From the NCBI RefSeq assembly GCF_004343035.1, contig NZ_SMCQ01000015.1, positions 17,167 to 81,166 on the forward strand: DNA of 64,000 nucleotides, given 5' to 3'. Below the pieces are notes generated by a model. It saw only the letters and a list, made by a program, of their open reading frames with translations. It had not been told where the DNA came from and made no database searches. Both the position numbers and the translations under genes were made by a program. This stretch comes from Longibaculum muris. Its GTDB lineage: Bacteria > Bacillota_I > Bacilli_A > Erysipelotrichales > Coprobacillaceae. This document shows positions 1 through 8,947 of this stretch, in pieces (position 1 is the stretch's first letter; each line of letters begins with the position of its first letter).

Positions 1-1
1 A

Positions 2-2164
2 TTTGATGCTTTTGGATTACCTGCTGAACAATATGCTATTAAAACTGGGAATCATCCAGAAGGATTTACTTTAGAAAATATTGAAACATTTACAAAACAA
101 TTAAAGATGTTAGGTTTTTCTTTTGATTGGGATAAATGTATTTCAACGTGTGATCCTGATTATTACAAATGGACACAATGGATTTTTAAACAACTTTATG
201 AAGATGGTTTAGCTAGAAATGTTGATATTCCAGTTAACTGGTGTGAGGAATTAGGAACAGTTCTTGCCAATGATGAAATCATTGATGGTAAGAGTGAACG
301 TGGAGGATATCCTGTTGTGAGAAAGAATATGAAACAATGGGTTATTGATATTCCTGCTTATGCAGAAAAATTGTTGGCTGGGTTAGAAGATATTGATTGG
401 CCAGAATCAACCAAAGAAATTCAAAGAAACTGGATTGGAAAATCAATTGGTGCTCATGTTGATTTTAAAGTTGCTGGACATGATGAAAAATTTACTGTTT
501 TTACAACACGTTGTGATACTTTATTTGGAGCAACTTATTGTGTTTTAGCTCCAGAACATGATTTAGTAGCAAAAATTACAACTGAAGCACAAAAACAAGC
601 GATTGATGACTATGTGAAAGTTTGTGCGACAAAATCAGAATTAGAACGTACAGAATTAAATAAAGAAAAAACAGGTGTTTTCACTGGGGCTTATGCAATC
701 AATCCAGTCAATGGTAAAGAAATTCCAATTTGGATTTCTGATTATGTTTTAGCTGGTTATGGAACTGGGGCAATTATGGCTGTTCCAGCACATGATGATC
801 GTGACTGGGCGTTTGCTAAGAAATTTGGAATTGATATTATTCCTGTCTTAGAAGGTGGCGATGTGACAAAAGAAGCATGGACACAAGATGGAGTACATAT
901 TAATTCAGACTTCTTAAATGGTATGAATAAAGAAGATGCAATTGCAGCAATGACAAAATGGTTAGAAGAACATCATTGTGGTCAACAAAAAATTAATTAT
1001 CGTTTAAGAGAATGGATTTTTGCAAGACAAAGATATTGGGGAGAACCAATTCCTGTGATTAATTTTGATGATGGTAGCTCAGTAGCATTATCAGATGATC
1101 AATTGCCATTAATTTTACCACCATTAGAAGATTATTCACCATCTAAGACTGGGGCTTCACCACTTGATAAAGCAACTGATTGGGTAAATGTTGAAATTGA
1201 TGGTAAAAAAGGAAAACGTGAAACAAGTACAATGCCAGGAAGTGCTGGAAGTAGCTGGTACTATATGCGATATATTGATCCACATAATGATAAAACGATT
1301 GCTGATCGAAAATTATTGGATCATTGGTTACCAGTGGATTTATATGTTGGTGGACCTGAACATGCGGTTGGACATTTATTGTATTCACGTATGTGGAATC
1401 GTTATTTGTTTGACAAAGGATATTTATCTCATCCAGAACCTTTTCAAAAGTTATATCACCAAGGTATGATTTTAGGTGGTAATGGTGAAAAGATGAGTAA
1501 ATCTAAAGGAAACGTTATTAATCCAGATGATATTGTTAATGCTTATGGAGCAGATACATTACGTGTTTATGAAATGTTTATGGGACCATTAGAAGCAAGC
1601 AAACCATGGAGTGAAAGTGGTGTTGATGGTGCTAGAAAATGGTTGGATCGTGTTTATCGTTTGGTTATTGAATCTGATAAATTAAGTGATGAAAATGATC
1701 ATTCATTAGATTTTATCTATCATCAAACGGTTAAGAAAGTCACTCATGATTATGAAACTTTAGGATTTAATACAGCAATTTCACAAATGATGATTTTTGT
1801 GAATGAAGCTTATAAAGCTAAGAGTGTCTATCGTCCATATGCCGAAAACTTAGTTAAAATGTTAAGCTGTATTGCTCCTCATGTTTGTGAGGAAATGTGG
1901 CAATTATTAGGACATGATACAACAATTGCTTATGAAACATGGCCTACATATGATGAAGCTATGTTGGAACAAGCAACAGTTGAAATGGCTGTTCAAGTGA
2001 ACGGAAAAGTTCGTGCTAAGATTACTGTTAACAAGGATGAAGATGATGAAGTTGTTAAACAAACAGCTTTATCTCAAGACAATGTGAAAACACATACTGA
2101 TGGTAAGAATATTGTTAAAGTGATTGTTGTTAAAAATAAGATTGTCAATATTGTTGTTAAATAA
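2..2164 (+). CDS. leuS: Leucyl-tRNA synthetase, 3' part (5' end outside window)
   Basis: Charges tRNA-Leu with leucine in the cytoplasm. The open frame runs in from base 2 without a start; its first residues, [13 protein letters not shown], directly follow the HIGH region of bacterial LeuRS, so only roughly the first 80 residues are missing. Visible parts in order: the CP1 editing domain with its threonine-rich motif ([15 protein letters not shown]) and the [15 protein letters not shown] segment carrying the editing aspartate; the leucine-specific [15 protein letters not shown] motif; KMSKS at about 1491-1505; the helical anticodon-binding domain; and a C-terminal domain ending in short [19 protein letters not shown] strands. 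No frame damage is seen. A hairpin at 2284-2308 probably ends the transcript. Identity is certain from the motifs. Confidence 0.97.
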   Translation, partial: FDAFGLPAEQYAIKTGNHPEGFTLENIETFTKQLKMLGFSFDWDKCISTCDPDYYKWTQWIFKQLYEDGLARNVDIPVNWCEELGTVLANDEIIDGKSERGGYPVVRKNMKQWVIDIPAYAEKLLAGLEDIDWPESTKEIQRNWIGKSIGAHVDFKVAGHDEKFTVFTTRCDTLFGATYCVLAPEHDLVAKITTEAQKQAIDDYVKVCATKSELERTELNKEKTGVFTGAYAINPVNGKEIPIWISDYVLAGYGTGAIMAVPAHDDRDWAFAKKFGIDIIPVLEGGDVTKEAWTQDGVHINSDFLNGMNKEDAIAAMTKWLEEHHCGQQKINYRLREWIFARQRYWGEPIPVINFDDGSSVALSDDQLPLILPPLEDYSPSKTGASPLDKATDWVNVEIDGKKGKRETSTMPGSAGSSWYYMRYIDPHNDKTIADRKLLDHWLPVDLYVGGPEHAVGHLLYSRMWNRYLFDKGYLSHPEPFQKLYHQGMILGGNGEKMSKSKGNVINPDDIVNAYGADTLRVYEMFMGPLEASKPWSESGVDGARKWLDRVYRLVIESDKLSDENDHSLDFIYHQTVKKVTHDYETLGFNTAISQMMIFVNEAYKAKSVYRPYAENLVKMLSCIAPHVCEEMWQLLGHDTTIAYETWPTYDEAMLEQATVEMAVQVNGKVRAKITVNKDEDDEVVKQTALSQDNVKTHTDGKNIVKVIVVKNKIVNIVVK

Positions 2165-2283
2165 TATTTGTTAACTTATGTATTGAAGTATGACTTCTGT
2201 TTGAAGATACTCAATAATTGTAATAGGATGAAAGGAAACTTTCGTTATACAATTGTTATAAATATATTTTTGGTAAAGAGTAA

Positions 2284-2315
2284 GGGAGGAATCATTGTGA
2301 TTCCTCTTATTTATT
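2284..2315 (+). terminator. Probable leuS terminator
   Basis: An 11-bp stem (2284-2294 with 2298-2308, two G-T pairs, three-base loop) is followed by an AT-rich run rather than a clean T-tract. It lies 120 bases after leuS and before the next promoter, so it is the best candidate for the end of leuS transcription. Confidence 0.5.
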
Positions 2316-2360
2316 ATCTAATAGGAAAAATTATTTGTTGTGATGAGGATAAATGCATGG

Positions 2361-2390
2361 TTGATTAATATGAAAGTTTTTTGTTATAAT
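2361..2390 (+). promoter_or_regulatory. SigA-type promoter for the GNAT gene
   Basis: TTGATT at 2361-2366 and a perfect TATAAT at 2385-2390 are separated by 18 bases. The start codon of the acetyltransferase follows 28 bases later behind a GGAGGAGG ribosome binding site. Confidence 0.7.
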
Positions 2391-2417
2391 TAACTAAATA
2401 TTTGGAGGAGGAATATT

Positions 2418-2981
2418 ATGAATCATTTAGGGACAAAAGAAATCAAAACTCAACGATTAACATTAAGAAAGTTTAATGAAAATGATGCAGTTATGGCATA
2501 TCGAAATTGGACAAGTGATGAAAAGGTTATAAAATTTTTAACATGGCCAGTTCATCAATCTGTTGATGTTACAAAGAAAGTTTTAAATGATTGGATTGAA
2601 TCATATCAAGATTTATCATTTTATCAATGGGCTATTGTTCTTGATGAAATTAATGAACCTATTGGAAGTATAAGTGTTGTTGATATCAATGAACAAACCA
2701 ACATGGTTCATATAGGCTATTGTATTGGAAGTCAGTGGTGGCATCAAGGAATTACAAGTGAAGCATTTGCGGCAGTGATTCAATATTTATTTGAAGAAGT
2801 GAAAGTGAATCGCATTGAAACTCAACATGAACCTAATAATCCTAATTCTGGTAAAGTTATGAAAAAATGTGGTTTAACTTATGAAGGTACATTACGCCAA
2901 GCTATGCATAGTAATCAAGGGATTGTCGATGCTTGTGTTTATGGGATACTTGCTAGTGAATATTTTCAAAAGAAACAATAA
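2418..2981 (+). CDS. GNAT-family N-acetyltransferase, RimJ/RimL-like
   Basis: 187 residues. The opening (KEIKTQRLTLRKFNENDA) and the later segments IGYCIGSQWWHQGITSEAF (acetyl-CoA binding loop region) and NPNSGKVMKKCGLTYEGTLR are typical of the Acetyltransf_3 group, which moves an acetyl group from acetyl-CoA to an amine such as a ribosomal protein N-terminus or a small molecule. The exact acceptor cannot be read from sequence. The start is set by GGAGGAGG seven bases upstream. The gene stands alone with its own promoter and a strong terminator at 2981-3027. The family is sure, the substrate unknown. Confidence 0.88.
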   Translation: MNHLGTKEIKTQRLTLRKFNENDAVMAYRNWTSDEKVIKFLTWPVHQSVDVTKKVLNDWIESYQDLSFYQWAIVLDEINEPIGSISVVDINEQTNMVHIGYCIGSQWWHQGITSEAFAAVIQYLFEEVKVNRIETQHEPNNPNSGKVMKKCGLTYEGTLRQAMHSNQGIVDACVYGILASEYFQKKQ

Positions 2982-3027
2982 AAAAAGCAATTGGAACTAT
3001 TTAAAATAGTTTCCGATCGCTTTTTAT
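2981..3027. terminator. Bidirectional terminator between GNAT and recombinase genes
   Basis: The sequence forms a long hairpin: an outer AAAAAAGC/GCTTTTT pair and an inner GGAACTATT/AATAGTTTCC arm with one bulge. It has an A-run on the left and a T-run on the right, so it can stop the acetyltransferase (+) and the recombinase (-), which converge here. Confidence 0.85.
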
Positions 3028-3035
3028 GATCTAAT

Positions 3036-3995
3036 CTATAGATCTGTGATAAAAGAAGGTTTTTGTAATTTGTTCACCTGATTGATTTTAAATTCTAAAG
3101 TTGAATGAACATAAAGCTCTAATGTAATTGATACACTAGAATGTCCGAGCATTTCAGATAATGATTTAACATCAATATCATTCATAATACAGTTTGTTGC
3201 ATATGTATGTCTTAAAGTATGGAAATTAATTTGGAAACCATATAATTGACATATCTTTTGAAAATGATATTGAATATTACGCGGGTCAGATATTTTATGT
3301 GAATTGGTATAAATATAGTGAGTTATATCTTTAACATCAAGTAATTCATAATATTTTCTGATATAATCTAAGATGAATTTTGGAATAGGAACAATTCTTT
3401 TTGAAGTTATTGTTTTGGGTTCTAAAATCATTAATTGTGTTTTCGTTTCACTCTCCTGAGTAACTTTTAATCTTTCAATTGTTCTATTTACACTAATTAA
3501 TCCAGTGTGAAAATCAATGTCCTCCCACTTTAACCCTGCAACTTCTCCTAAACGAAAACCACCATATAATGATAATAAAACAACTAATGATATGCCTTCA
3601 TAACGTTGAAAGCAATGTGATTCTAAAGATACTTTCTGCTCAATTGTTAGTGGTTTATAACCATTATTAGATTTACCTAATTTAATAAAATTAAAATTAA
3701 TATTCATCGTATGATATTTCATTTGAGAATATTCTAAAATAGATTTTAATACATATCTAATACTTTTTAATGTACTAATAGAATAAATATTCTTTTCAAT
3801 CAATTCATGAAAATATGTCATCACAAAATCTTCATGAATTTCACTCATTAATAAATTATCAAAAGATATATTCAAATGTGTATTGATAATATTTTCATAT
3901 TTTGTATACGTTGAATATTTGATTGATAATTTCTTTAACAACAACCACTCATTTGATACTTCTTTAAAATACTTCTCTTTCTTTAAAAATTTCAT
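3036..3995 (-). CDS. Lone tyrosine recombinase (phage-type integrase)
   Basis: 319 residues. The N-terminal half is a SAM-like core-binding domain; the C-terminal half is a tyrosine recombinase catalytic domain with the first arginine in GGFRLGEVAGLKW, the HTLRHTYAT box (H and second R), GHSSVSITLELYVH (third H) and the nucleophilic Tyr in LELYVH. All catalytic residues look intact. It starts behind GGAGG on the minus strand (around 4003-4007). It is distinct from the Xer-like gene at 40398. No excisionase, relaxase or other element genes flank it, so it could be a relic of an integrated element, a minimal mobile unit or a DNA invertase. Function beyond site-specific recombination is not evident. 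Confidence 0.9.
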   Translation of the reverse strand: MKFLKKEKYFKEVSNEWLLLKKLSIKYSTYTKYENIINTHLNISFDNLLMSEIHEDFVMTYFHELIEKNIYSISTLKSIRYVLKSILEYSQMKYHTMNINFNFIKLGKSNNGYKPLTIEQKVSLESHCFQRYEGISLVVLLSLYGGFRLGEVAGLKWEDIDFHTGLISVNRTIERLKVTQESETKTQLMILEPKTITSKRIVPIPKFILDYIRKYYELLDVKDITHYIYTNSHKISDPRNIQYHFQKICQLYGFQINFHTLRHTYATNCIMNDIDVKSLSEMLGHSSVSITLELYVHSTLEFKINQVNKLQKPSFITDL

Positions 3996-4098
3996 TTTTT
4001 CTTACCTCCTATCTCATATTGTAACTAATATACAAAATTCGACATAAAATAATGATGTTTTATATAGAAATGAACAAAACTAAATATGTTAAATTATC

Positions 4099-4134
4099 AA
4101 AAAGTCATCGAATTATACAATGACTTTTTCTTTT
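4099..4134 (+). terminator. Orphan hairpin upstream of the 4158 gene
   Basis: Perfect 10-bp arms (4099-4108 and 4120-4129, AAAAAGTCAT/ATGACTTTTT) with an 11-base loop and a trailing T-rich run. It looks like an intrinsic terminator, yet no plus-strand gene precedes it because the recombinase is transcribed away. It may be a relic of a gene displaced by the recombinase or an attenuator for the next gene. Confidence 0.5.
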
Positions 4135-4157
4135 ATGTTAAAATTATTTTGGTGATA

Positions 4158-4772
4158 ATGATGAAAGAAAGATATATTGAAACAAATTTAAAGAAGCAGG
4201 AGCTTGCTGATTTATTAAAAGAATATCAAAAAAGAAGTGATCGATTTTCAATTGTAAGGTATTATGAAGAATATATGAGTTTAGAAGAATATGAACAAAT
4301 GCAATTAGAATTGAAAACATATATTATTCAAGCTCATGAAAAGCGTCTTTTAGATTATCAAAATAATCAAGATGGATATCGTGATGAATTAAATCAATTA
4401 TTTCATTTTGTCGATGAAAATGAAGCAGCTGATTATTTTGATGACCTATTAAATCAAGAAATGGATATTTATGATAATTGTCAGTATTGTGAATTTGAGC
4501 ATCAAACTCAAAAAAGTTTATCCTTTCCTAAAGATTATTTCATAGAAAGAAAATTGACAAGAATAACTCCAGTAACGATTGGACCGGTTTTTGAAATGTT
4601 GACATTTTCGATTGAAGCATTAGACATTGTGACTTCAAAGATGAAAAAATTATTTTCAACCTATCAAGTTTTTGGTGATGAGTTTGAAGATTTATGTTTT
4701 TATAAAGATGGAGAGGTTATATTTAAAATATGTAGTCATGAAGAATTTGCAATTGCTTATGAAGATATGTAG
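4158..4772 (+). CDS. Hypothetical acidic soluble protein
   Basis: About 204 residues from the ATG-ATG at 4158; an in-frame start further upstream (4086) would lie before the hairpin at 4099-4129 and is unlikely. I do not recognise the family. The protein is rich in Asp, Glu, Tyr and Leu, with no signal peptide or membrane segment. The N-terminal half is predicted helical (KKQELADLLKEYQKRSD, MSLEEYEQMQLELKTYI). A small CQYCEFEH cluster holds two Cys and one His, which might bind a metal, but a single such cluster is weak evidence. The stop codon lies inside the terminator hairpin at 4762-4790. It sits between a recombinase and a membrane protein, with no operon partner. Confidence 0.7.
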   Translation: MMKERYIETNLKKQELADLLKEYQKRSDRFSIVRYYEEYMSLEEYEQMQLELKTYIIQAHEKRLLDYQNNQDGYRDELNQLFHFVDENEAADYFDDLLNQEMDIYDNCQYCEFEHQTQKSLSFPKDYFIERKLTRITPVTIGPVFEMLTFSIEALDIVTSKMKKLFSTYQVFGDEFEDLCFYKDGEVIFKICSHEEFAIAYEDM

Positions 4773-4790
4773 AAATACATGTCTTTTTTT
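4762..4790 (+). terminator. Terminator of the 4158 gene
   Basis: A nine-base stem (4762-4770 with 4777-4785, one G-T pair) is followed by a run of T. The stop codon of the gene falls at the end of the left arm. Confidence 0.8.
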
Positions 4791-4824
4791 CTTTGCTTCA
4801 GTTATAATGAATGCAGGTGATTTT

Positions 4825-5973
4825 ATGAAAAAAATTGTTATAAAAGAAAATAAAATTCCACTTATTGTTGGGATTATTGATACATTATTTTTTGGATTCT
4901 GTTTGATTTTTTCAATGATAGATGGAATTACAAGTCATGATCTTGTACAGATTGTTTTGTGTGGGGTTATTTTTGGTAGTTTTACTTTTTTAGGAATTGG
5001 GCTTATTTTAGATGCTTTATTAAGATGTGTTGTCATAACGCAAGAAGAATGTTATTCACGTTCGTTTTATGGTGTTAAGAAATCCTTTGATTATACCGAT
5101 ATCAGTTATTGTTTAATGATAATAAAAAACCATCACATTCAATATCGTCTTTATCGTTCAAACCATCAAAAATTGGCTTCATTTGAAGATAATATGATTG
5201 GAAGTGAAGGTTTGATTTCGCATTTCATGAAACATAATATTCCAATTCAAAAGAAATATTCACATGCATTTCAAACTAAAAAAACTAATACTTCTATGCA
5301 AAGTCGTTGGACTTCCTTGGAACAACAAATGAAAAAAAGACTGGACATATTAAAAATAATATGCGCTGTCCTTATGCTTGTCTCATTGTTTTTCTTTAAT
5401 CATTCAATAAAGCTTATTATTTATCTTATCATACCACTTATATGGTATGGACTTTATATCTATTTTTATCCAACAATGTTTTTTGATACTTCATCCAAAT
5501 CATCGCATTTAGGTTTTCCTTATATCATTGTAGGAATAGATATTATTGTCCTTTTAAAGTTATCATATATGGCAAATATTCAAAATATGACTCGCTTTTT
5601 TTATATGATTGTGATGATGACAATTGTTTTATTTACTCCATTTCTTATTGTTTATCAGCGTTCAAAGAAATTAACTCGTTTATTAGGTGTGGTTATGGCT
5701 TTAATGGTTTATAGTTTTGTATCAAGTTATAGTTGGAATTGGTTATTTTGTAAAGATATTGTACATGAACAAGTTCAAGTTGTTGATTTTAAAGAGATTC
5801 ATACGACAAAAGGAGGCTCAAGCTATTATTTATATATTGATACCTCACAACAAAAACATGTAAAATTAGAATGTTCAAAAAATATCTATGAAAAAGCTAA
5901 GCAAACACATCATGTTATCTTGTGTCAAAGAAAAAGTATCTTTGAGATTTGTTATTGGAATGTTCATTTGTAA
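4825..5973 (+). CDS. Multi-pass membrane protein with soluble inner and C-terminal domains
   Basis: 382 residues from the ATG at 4825, chosen because AGGTGA precedes it by four bases and a TATAAT lies at 4803-4808; the longer frame would start inside the previous gene. Two N-terminal hydrophobic segments (about residues 10-32 and 40-66) are followed by a soluble stretch of about 130 residues that opens with short beta-like strands (VVITQEECYSRSFYGVKK), reminiscent of membrane-associated PH-like domains. Then come about five more membrane segments (residues 175-305) and a C-terminal beta-rich region with KGGSSYYLYID. I do not recognise a named family. A role in the envelope is inference only. 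No partner gene is adjacent. Confidence 0.75.
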   Translation: MKKIVIKENKIPLIVGIIDTLFFGFCLIFSMIDGITSHDLVQIVLCGVIFGSFTFLGIGLILDALLRCVVITQEECYSRSFYGVKKSFDYTDISYCLMIIKNHHIQYRLYRSNHQKLASFEDNMIGSEGLISHFMKHNIPIQKKYSHAFQTKKTNTSMQSRWTSLEQQMKKRLDILKIICAVLMLVSLFFFNHSIKLIIYLIIPLIWYGLYIYFYPTMFFDTSSKSSHLGFPYIIVGIDIIVLLKLSYMANIQNMTRFFYMIVMMTIVLFTPFLIVYQRSKKLTRLLGVVMALMVYSFVSSYSWNWLFCKDIVHEQVQVVDFKEIHTTKGGSSYYLYIDTSQQKHVKLECSKNIYEKAKQTHHVILCQRKSIFEICYWNVHL

Positions 5974-5997
5974 AATAATTTGATGAAAAGAAAAATA

Positions 5998-6026
5998 TTG
6001 ACAGTAACTAGAAAATATGGTATAAA
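5998..6026 (+). promoter_or_regulatory. rpsD promoter
   Basis: A consensus TTGACA at 5998-6003 and TATAAA at 6021-6026 are separated by 17 bases. It drives rpsD through a leader of about 165 bases. Confidence 0.85.
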
Positions 6027-6033
6027 TAGCTAG

Positions 6034-6190
6034 TGCAATAAATGATAGCAGCACATAGAGTGTTAGCCAATGCGTTTGTAACGAACGGATGTAAAGTATC
6101 TGGCTGCTAATAGAGAAATACTTAGTACAAACACAACCTGACGGATCTATGAATGTTATTGTTTTATGCCAAATAAAACAATAGGAGGAA
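6034..6190 (+). promoter_or_regulatory. S4-type autoregulatory leader of rpsD
   Basis: The roughly 160-base untranslated region between the promoter and rpsD carries paired segments, including GTTTTATTG...CAATAAAAC-like complementarity next to the ribosome binding site (about 6157-6182) and the GTTTGTAACGAAC element. In Bacillus-type Firmicutes rpsD mRNA has a structured leader bound by free S4, which represses its own translation. Position, length and pairing near the ribosome binding site agree with that; the fold was not computed. Confidence 0.65.
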
Positions 6191-6196
6191 AAAATA

Positions 6197-6802
6197 ATGG
6201 CACGTTATACTGGACCACAATGGAAAAAATCAAGACGTTTAGGATTTTCTACATTAGAAACTGGTAAAGAATTATCAAAAAGACCTTATGCTCCTGGGCA
6301 ACATGGTCAAAAAAGAAAGAAACCAACTGAATATGGATTACAATTAGCTGAAAAACAAAAAGTAAGACATATGTATGGAGTTAATGAAAAACAATTCCAT
6401 AACACATTCAAAAGAGCAAGCAAAATGGAAGGAATCACTGGTTATAACTTCTTCTGTTTACTTGAATCAAGATTAGACAATGTTGTTTACAGATTAGGTT
6501 TCGCTACTACAAGAAGACAAGCTAGACAATTAGTTAACCATGGACATATTTTATTAAATGGTGTTAAAACTGATATCGCTTCTTGTCAAGTTAAAGTTGG
6601 AGATGTTGTTTCAGTTAAAGAATCTTCTAAATCATTAGAAATTATTAAAACTGCTTTAGCTTCTCAAACTCATGTACCTGGATTTGTAGAAGTAGATGCT
6701 GAAAAGATGGAAGGTAAATATATCAGATTACCAGAAAGATCTGAATTAAACCAAGAAATCAACGAAGCATTAATCGTAGAATACTACAACCGTTTAGGAT
6801 AA
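6197..6802 (+). CDS. rpsD: 30S ribosomal protein S4
   Basis: 201 residues, normal length for S4. The start [18 protein letters not shown], the PYAPGQHGQ segment and the S4 RNA-binding domain ([26 protein letters not shown]) are diagnostic. S4 is a primary binder of 16S rRNA and nucleates the body of the small subunit. It is expressed alone from its own promoter, through a leader that is probably feedback-controlled by S4. A GGAGG precedes the ATG. A compact terminator follows directly. Codon use is more C-ending than in most neighbours (AAC, ATC, TTC), as expected for a highly expressed gene. Confidence 0.99.
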   Translation: MARYTGPQWKKSRRLGFSTLETGKELSKRPYAPGQHGQKRKKPTEYGLQLAEKQKVRHMYGVNEKQFHNTFKRASKMEGITGYNFFCLLESRLDNVVYRLGFATTRRQARQLVNHGHILLNGVKTDIASCQVKVGDVVSVKESSKSLEIIKTALASQTHVPGFVEVDAEKMEGKYIRLPERSELNQEINEALIVEYYNRLG

Positions 6803-6811
6803 TCATGAAAT

Positions 6812-6835
6812 GGACACTTTGGTGTCCTTTTTTTT
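6812..6835 (+). terminator. rpsD terminator
   Basis: GGACAC/GTGTCC stem (6812-6817, 6822-6827) with a four-base loop and eight T. Confidence 0.93.
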
Positions 6836-7072
6836 ACTAAGATGGTTAGTATACATATATGATTGTAATGTTAATAATTTTAAAGAGACTTATAAATATG
6901 AAGCCATGATGTCAAGAACTATAAGAGTCATATCAAAATCACAAAACTACAGCTAATGATGTCATGAATTAATATCAATAAATACAAACGCTTAAATCAA
7001 TATTCTTGAGCGTTTTCTTTTTTTGTTAAAAAAACATGATTCAATTTTTTCTTGGGATGAGTTGTTGAAAAG
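6836..7072. other. Intergenic region with orphan terminator and short repeat
   Basis: This stretch between rpsD and ezrA has no convincing gene. It contains two copies of ATGATGTCA followed by (A/T)GAA (about 6908 and 6957) and ends with an intrinsic terminator at 6986-7024. An untranslated transcript or a decayed gene could explain the terminator. I find no good -35/-10 pair and only a 16-codon reading frame. Confidence 0.4.
6986..7024 (+). terminator. Orphan terminator before ezrA
   Basis: Ten-base stem (6986-6995 with 7006-7015, one G-T pair), ten-base loop, then a T-rich tail. The rpsD transcript already ends at 6835, so the origin of the RNA stopped here is unknown. Confidence 0.75.
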
Positions 7073-7135
7073 ATGATGAAATCTTACGATATTTATGATA
7101 CAATAAAGGAGTGTAAAAGAAAGGATTTTGGATAT

Positions 7136-8878
7136 ATGGATGGAATCATGGAGTTTATTGAAAAAATAGGAACACGTAATCTCATCTTTGCGGGGGTAGG
7201 ATTGGTTGTTTTGATTATTTTATTCCTTTTTTATCGTGGAATGAGACTTAGAAAATATAGAAAATTAATTGTTGATATTGAAAATCGTATGAATGCAATC
7301 AAATCATTGCCATTACAATATCGCTTAGGCAGAGTTCAAAGTATTTCTAAAAATATGCCTGATATTGTTGAACAATATGAAGAATATGCCGCTGAATTTG
7401 AAAAAATTAGTGATTTTCAAAAGAATGAATTGGCAGTTTTAGTCAATGAAGTTGATGAACAGTTGTTCTATGGGAAATTAAGAAAAGTATCGAAAAAAAT
7501 GAAAGAATTAAATGAAATGCTTGATGTTTATGAAAATGATTCACAAGCATTACTTACGAAAATAGAAAAAATTACTGAAATTGAAAATATTCAAAGAATT
7601 GAAATTATTCGAGTAAAAGAAAAATATCGTCAAACAATTGATCAATTTGAATCCATTCGTTTTAAAGTTGAAGAATTTGTTCCAAGTCTTTTAGATATAT
7701 TTAATGAAGTTGATGATTCATTTGTTCAATTAGAAGGAATGATGAATAATCAAAGATTTGAAGATGCAAAAAACTTTACTGGTGAAATTGAAGAAAGAGT
7801 TGATTGGTTGAATCAACGATTAGAAGATTTGCCAAGCTATATTGCAGTTGTCAGACAATATATTCCTAAAAAGATTAATCATATTGATACATTGATTGAA
7901 GAAATGTCAAAAGAGAGTTTTTCTTTAAATCAGTTAGAGGTTGATTCTCGTTATGATTCAATTAAAAAAACATTAGAAGAATGTGTTGTTCATATTAAAC
8001 ATCTTGAATTAGATGATATGGGAACTATTTTACAAGGTGAAGCAGATGCAATTGATCGTTTGATTCATGATTTAGAAGTTGAACAACAAGCTTATCATGA
8101 ATTTAAGGAAAAATGGGATGCATGTTATAGTTTGATTACAGAAATCTATGATCAATATAAGCAAGCTTTGATTGATTCTAATCGTATTAATAGTTTATAT
8201 GTTATTAATGAGGAACATATTGAAATTGATGAAAGATTCCAAGAGTTTGATAAAATATTAAGAGAGTCTTATGATTTAGAAGAAGAAATGAATAAGGGTG
8301 ATTTTGCCTATTCACAAATGATTGCAAAGGTTGAGTTGTTAAAAGATCGCGCAAGTGTTCATCAAGATGATTTAAATACTTTCTTTGCTTTTAGGGATCA
8401 TTTATATTTACAAGAACAACGTGCTATTGATGAATTAGAAAATATTAATATTGTATTATTAGAAATTAAATCAGAAATAAAAAACAAACATTTACCAATG
8501 ATTAATGAATCATATAAAGATTATATTCAAGATTCTTATGATAAAGCGGCCCAAATTCAAGCATATCGGATGAATCGACCAGTTGAATTATCAGAATTGT
8601 CTAAGCGTGTTGATGGCGCAAGAGATGTCATTTATAAGCTTTATGATAATGTTCATAATTTGATTGTTACTGCGGAAATGGTGGAAGAAGCTATTGTTTT
8701 TGGAAATCGTTATCGTTCAACATTTTTAGAAGTGAATACAGAATTAACAAAGGCTGAAGTTTTATTTAGAAATGGTGAATATACAAAGGCTTTATCAACA
8801 GCTGTTGATATTATTGAAAAGATTCAACCTGGTTCATATGAAACATTAATCAAAAAATCTACTGAAAAGTCCGAATAA
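7136..8878 (+). CDS. ezrA: Septation ring formation regulator EzrA
   Basis: About 580 residues from the ATG at 7136, which has AAGAAAGGA ten bases upstream; an earlier in-frame start (7073) would precede the likely -10 TACAAT at 7099-7104. It has one N-terminal membrane segment (LIFAGVGLVVLIILFLFY) followed by a basic stretch and about 530 residues of spectrin-like coiled coil. EzrA is a membrane-anchored negative regulator of FtsZ ring assembly in Firmicutes. Location supports the call: in Bacillus ezrA also lies between rpsD and the cysteine desulfurase-thiI pair. The stop codon lies within the terminator hairpin. Confidence 0.9.
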   Translation: MDGIMEFIEKIGTRNLIFAGVGLVVLIILFLFYRGMRLRKYRKLIVDIENRMNAIKSLPLQYRLGRVQSISKNMPDIVEQYEEYAAEFEKISDFQKNELAVLVNEVDEQLFYGKLRKVSKKMKELNEMLDVYENDSQALLTKIEKITEIENIQRIEIIRVKEKYRQTIDQFESIRFKVEEFVPSLLDIFNEVDDSFVQLEGMMNNQRFEDAKNFTGEIEERVDWLNQRLEDLPSYIAVVRQYIPKKINHIDTLIEEMSKESFSLNQLEVDSRYDSIKKTLEECVVHIKHLELDDMGTILQGEADAIDRLIHDLEVEQQAYHEFKEKWDACYSLITEIYDQYKQALIDSNRINSLYVINEEHIEIDERFQEFDKILRESYDLEEEMNKGDFAYSQMIAKVELLKDRASVHQDDLNTFFAFRDHLYLQEQRAIDELENINIVLLEIKSEIKNKHLPMINESYKDYIQDSYDKAAQIQAYRMNRPVELSELSKRVDGARDVIYKLYDNVHNLIVTAEMVEEAIVFGNRYRSTFLEVNTELTKAEVLFRNGEYTKALSTAVDIIEKIQPGSYETLIKKSTEKSE

Positions 8879-8888
8879 GGACTTTTTT
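8865..8888 (+). terminator. ezrA terminator
   Basis: AAAAGTCC/GGACTTTT stem whose six-base loop contains the TAA stop of ezrA, followed by T residues. Confidence 0.9.
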
Positions 8889-8947
8889 AGTGGTATTTTT
8901 TCATAAAAAATGGTATATATACATATAATGAGATATGGAGGGAACCT

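Noticed and set aside
2228..2262. Short palindromes (GAAAG-GAAA-CTTTC and TTATACAATTGTTATAA) after leuS
   Set aside because: Too short and too AT-rich to stand out from background, with no linked function.
2168..2368. 66-codon open frame after leuS
   Set aside because: It overlaps the probable leuS terminator, starts with TTG and no ribosome site, and has no protein-like features.
4672..4824. Longer start for the 4825 membrane protein
   Set aside because: It would overlap the previous gene by 100 bases and cross a terminator; the ATG at 4825 has a ribosome site and -10.
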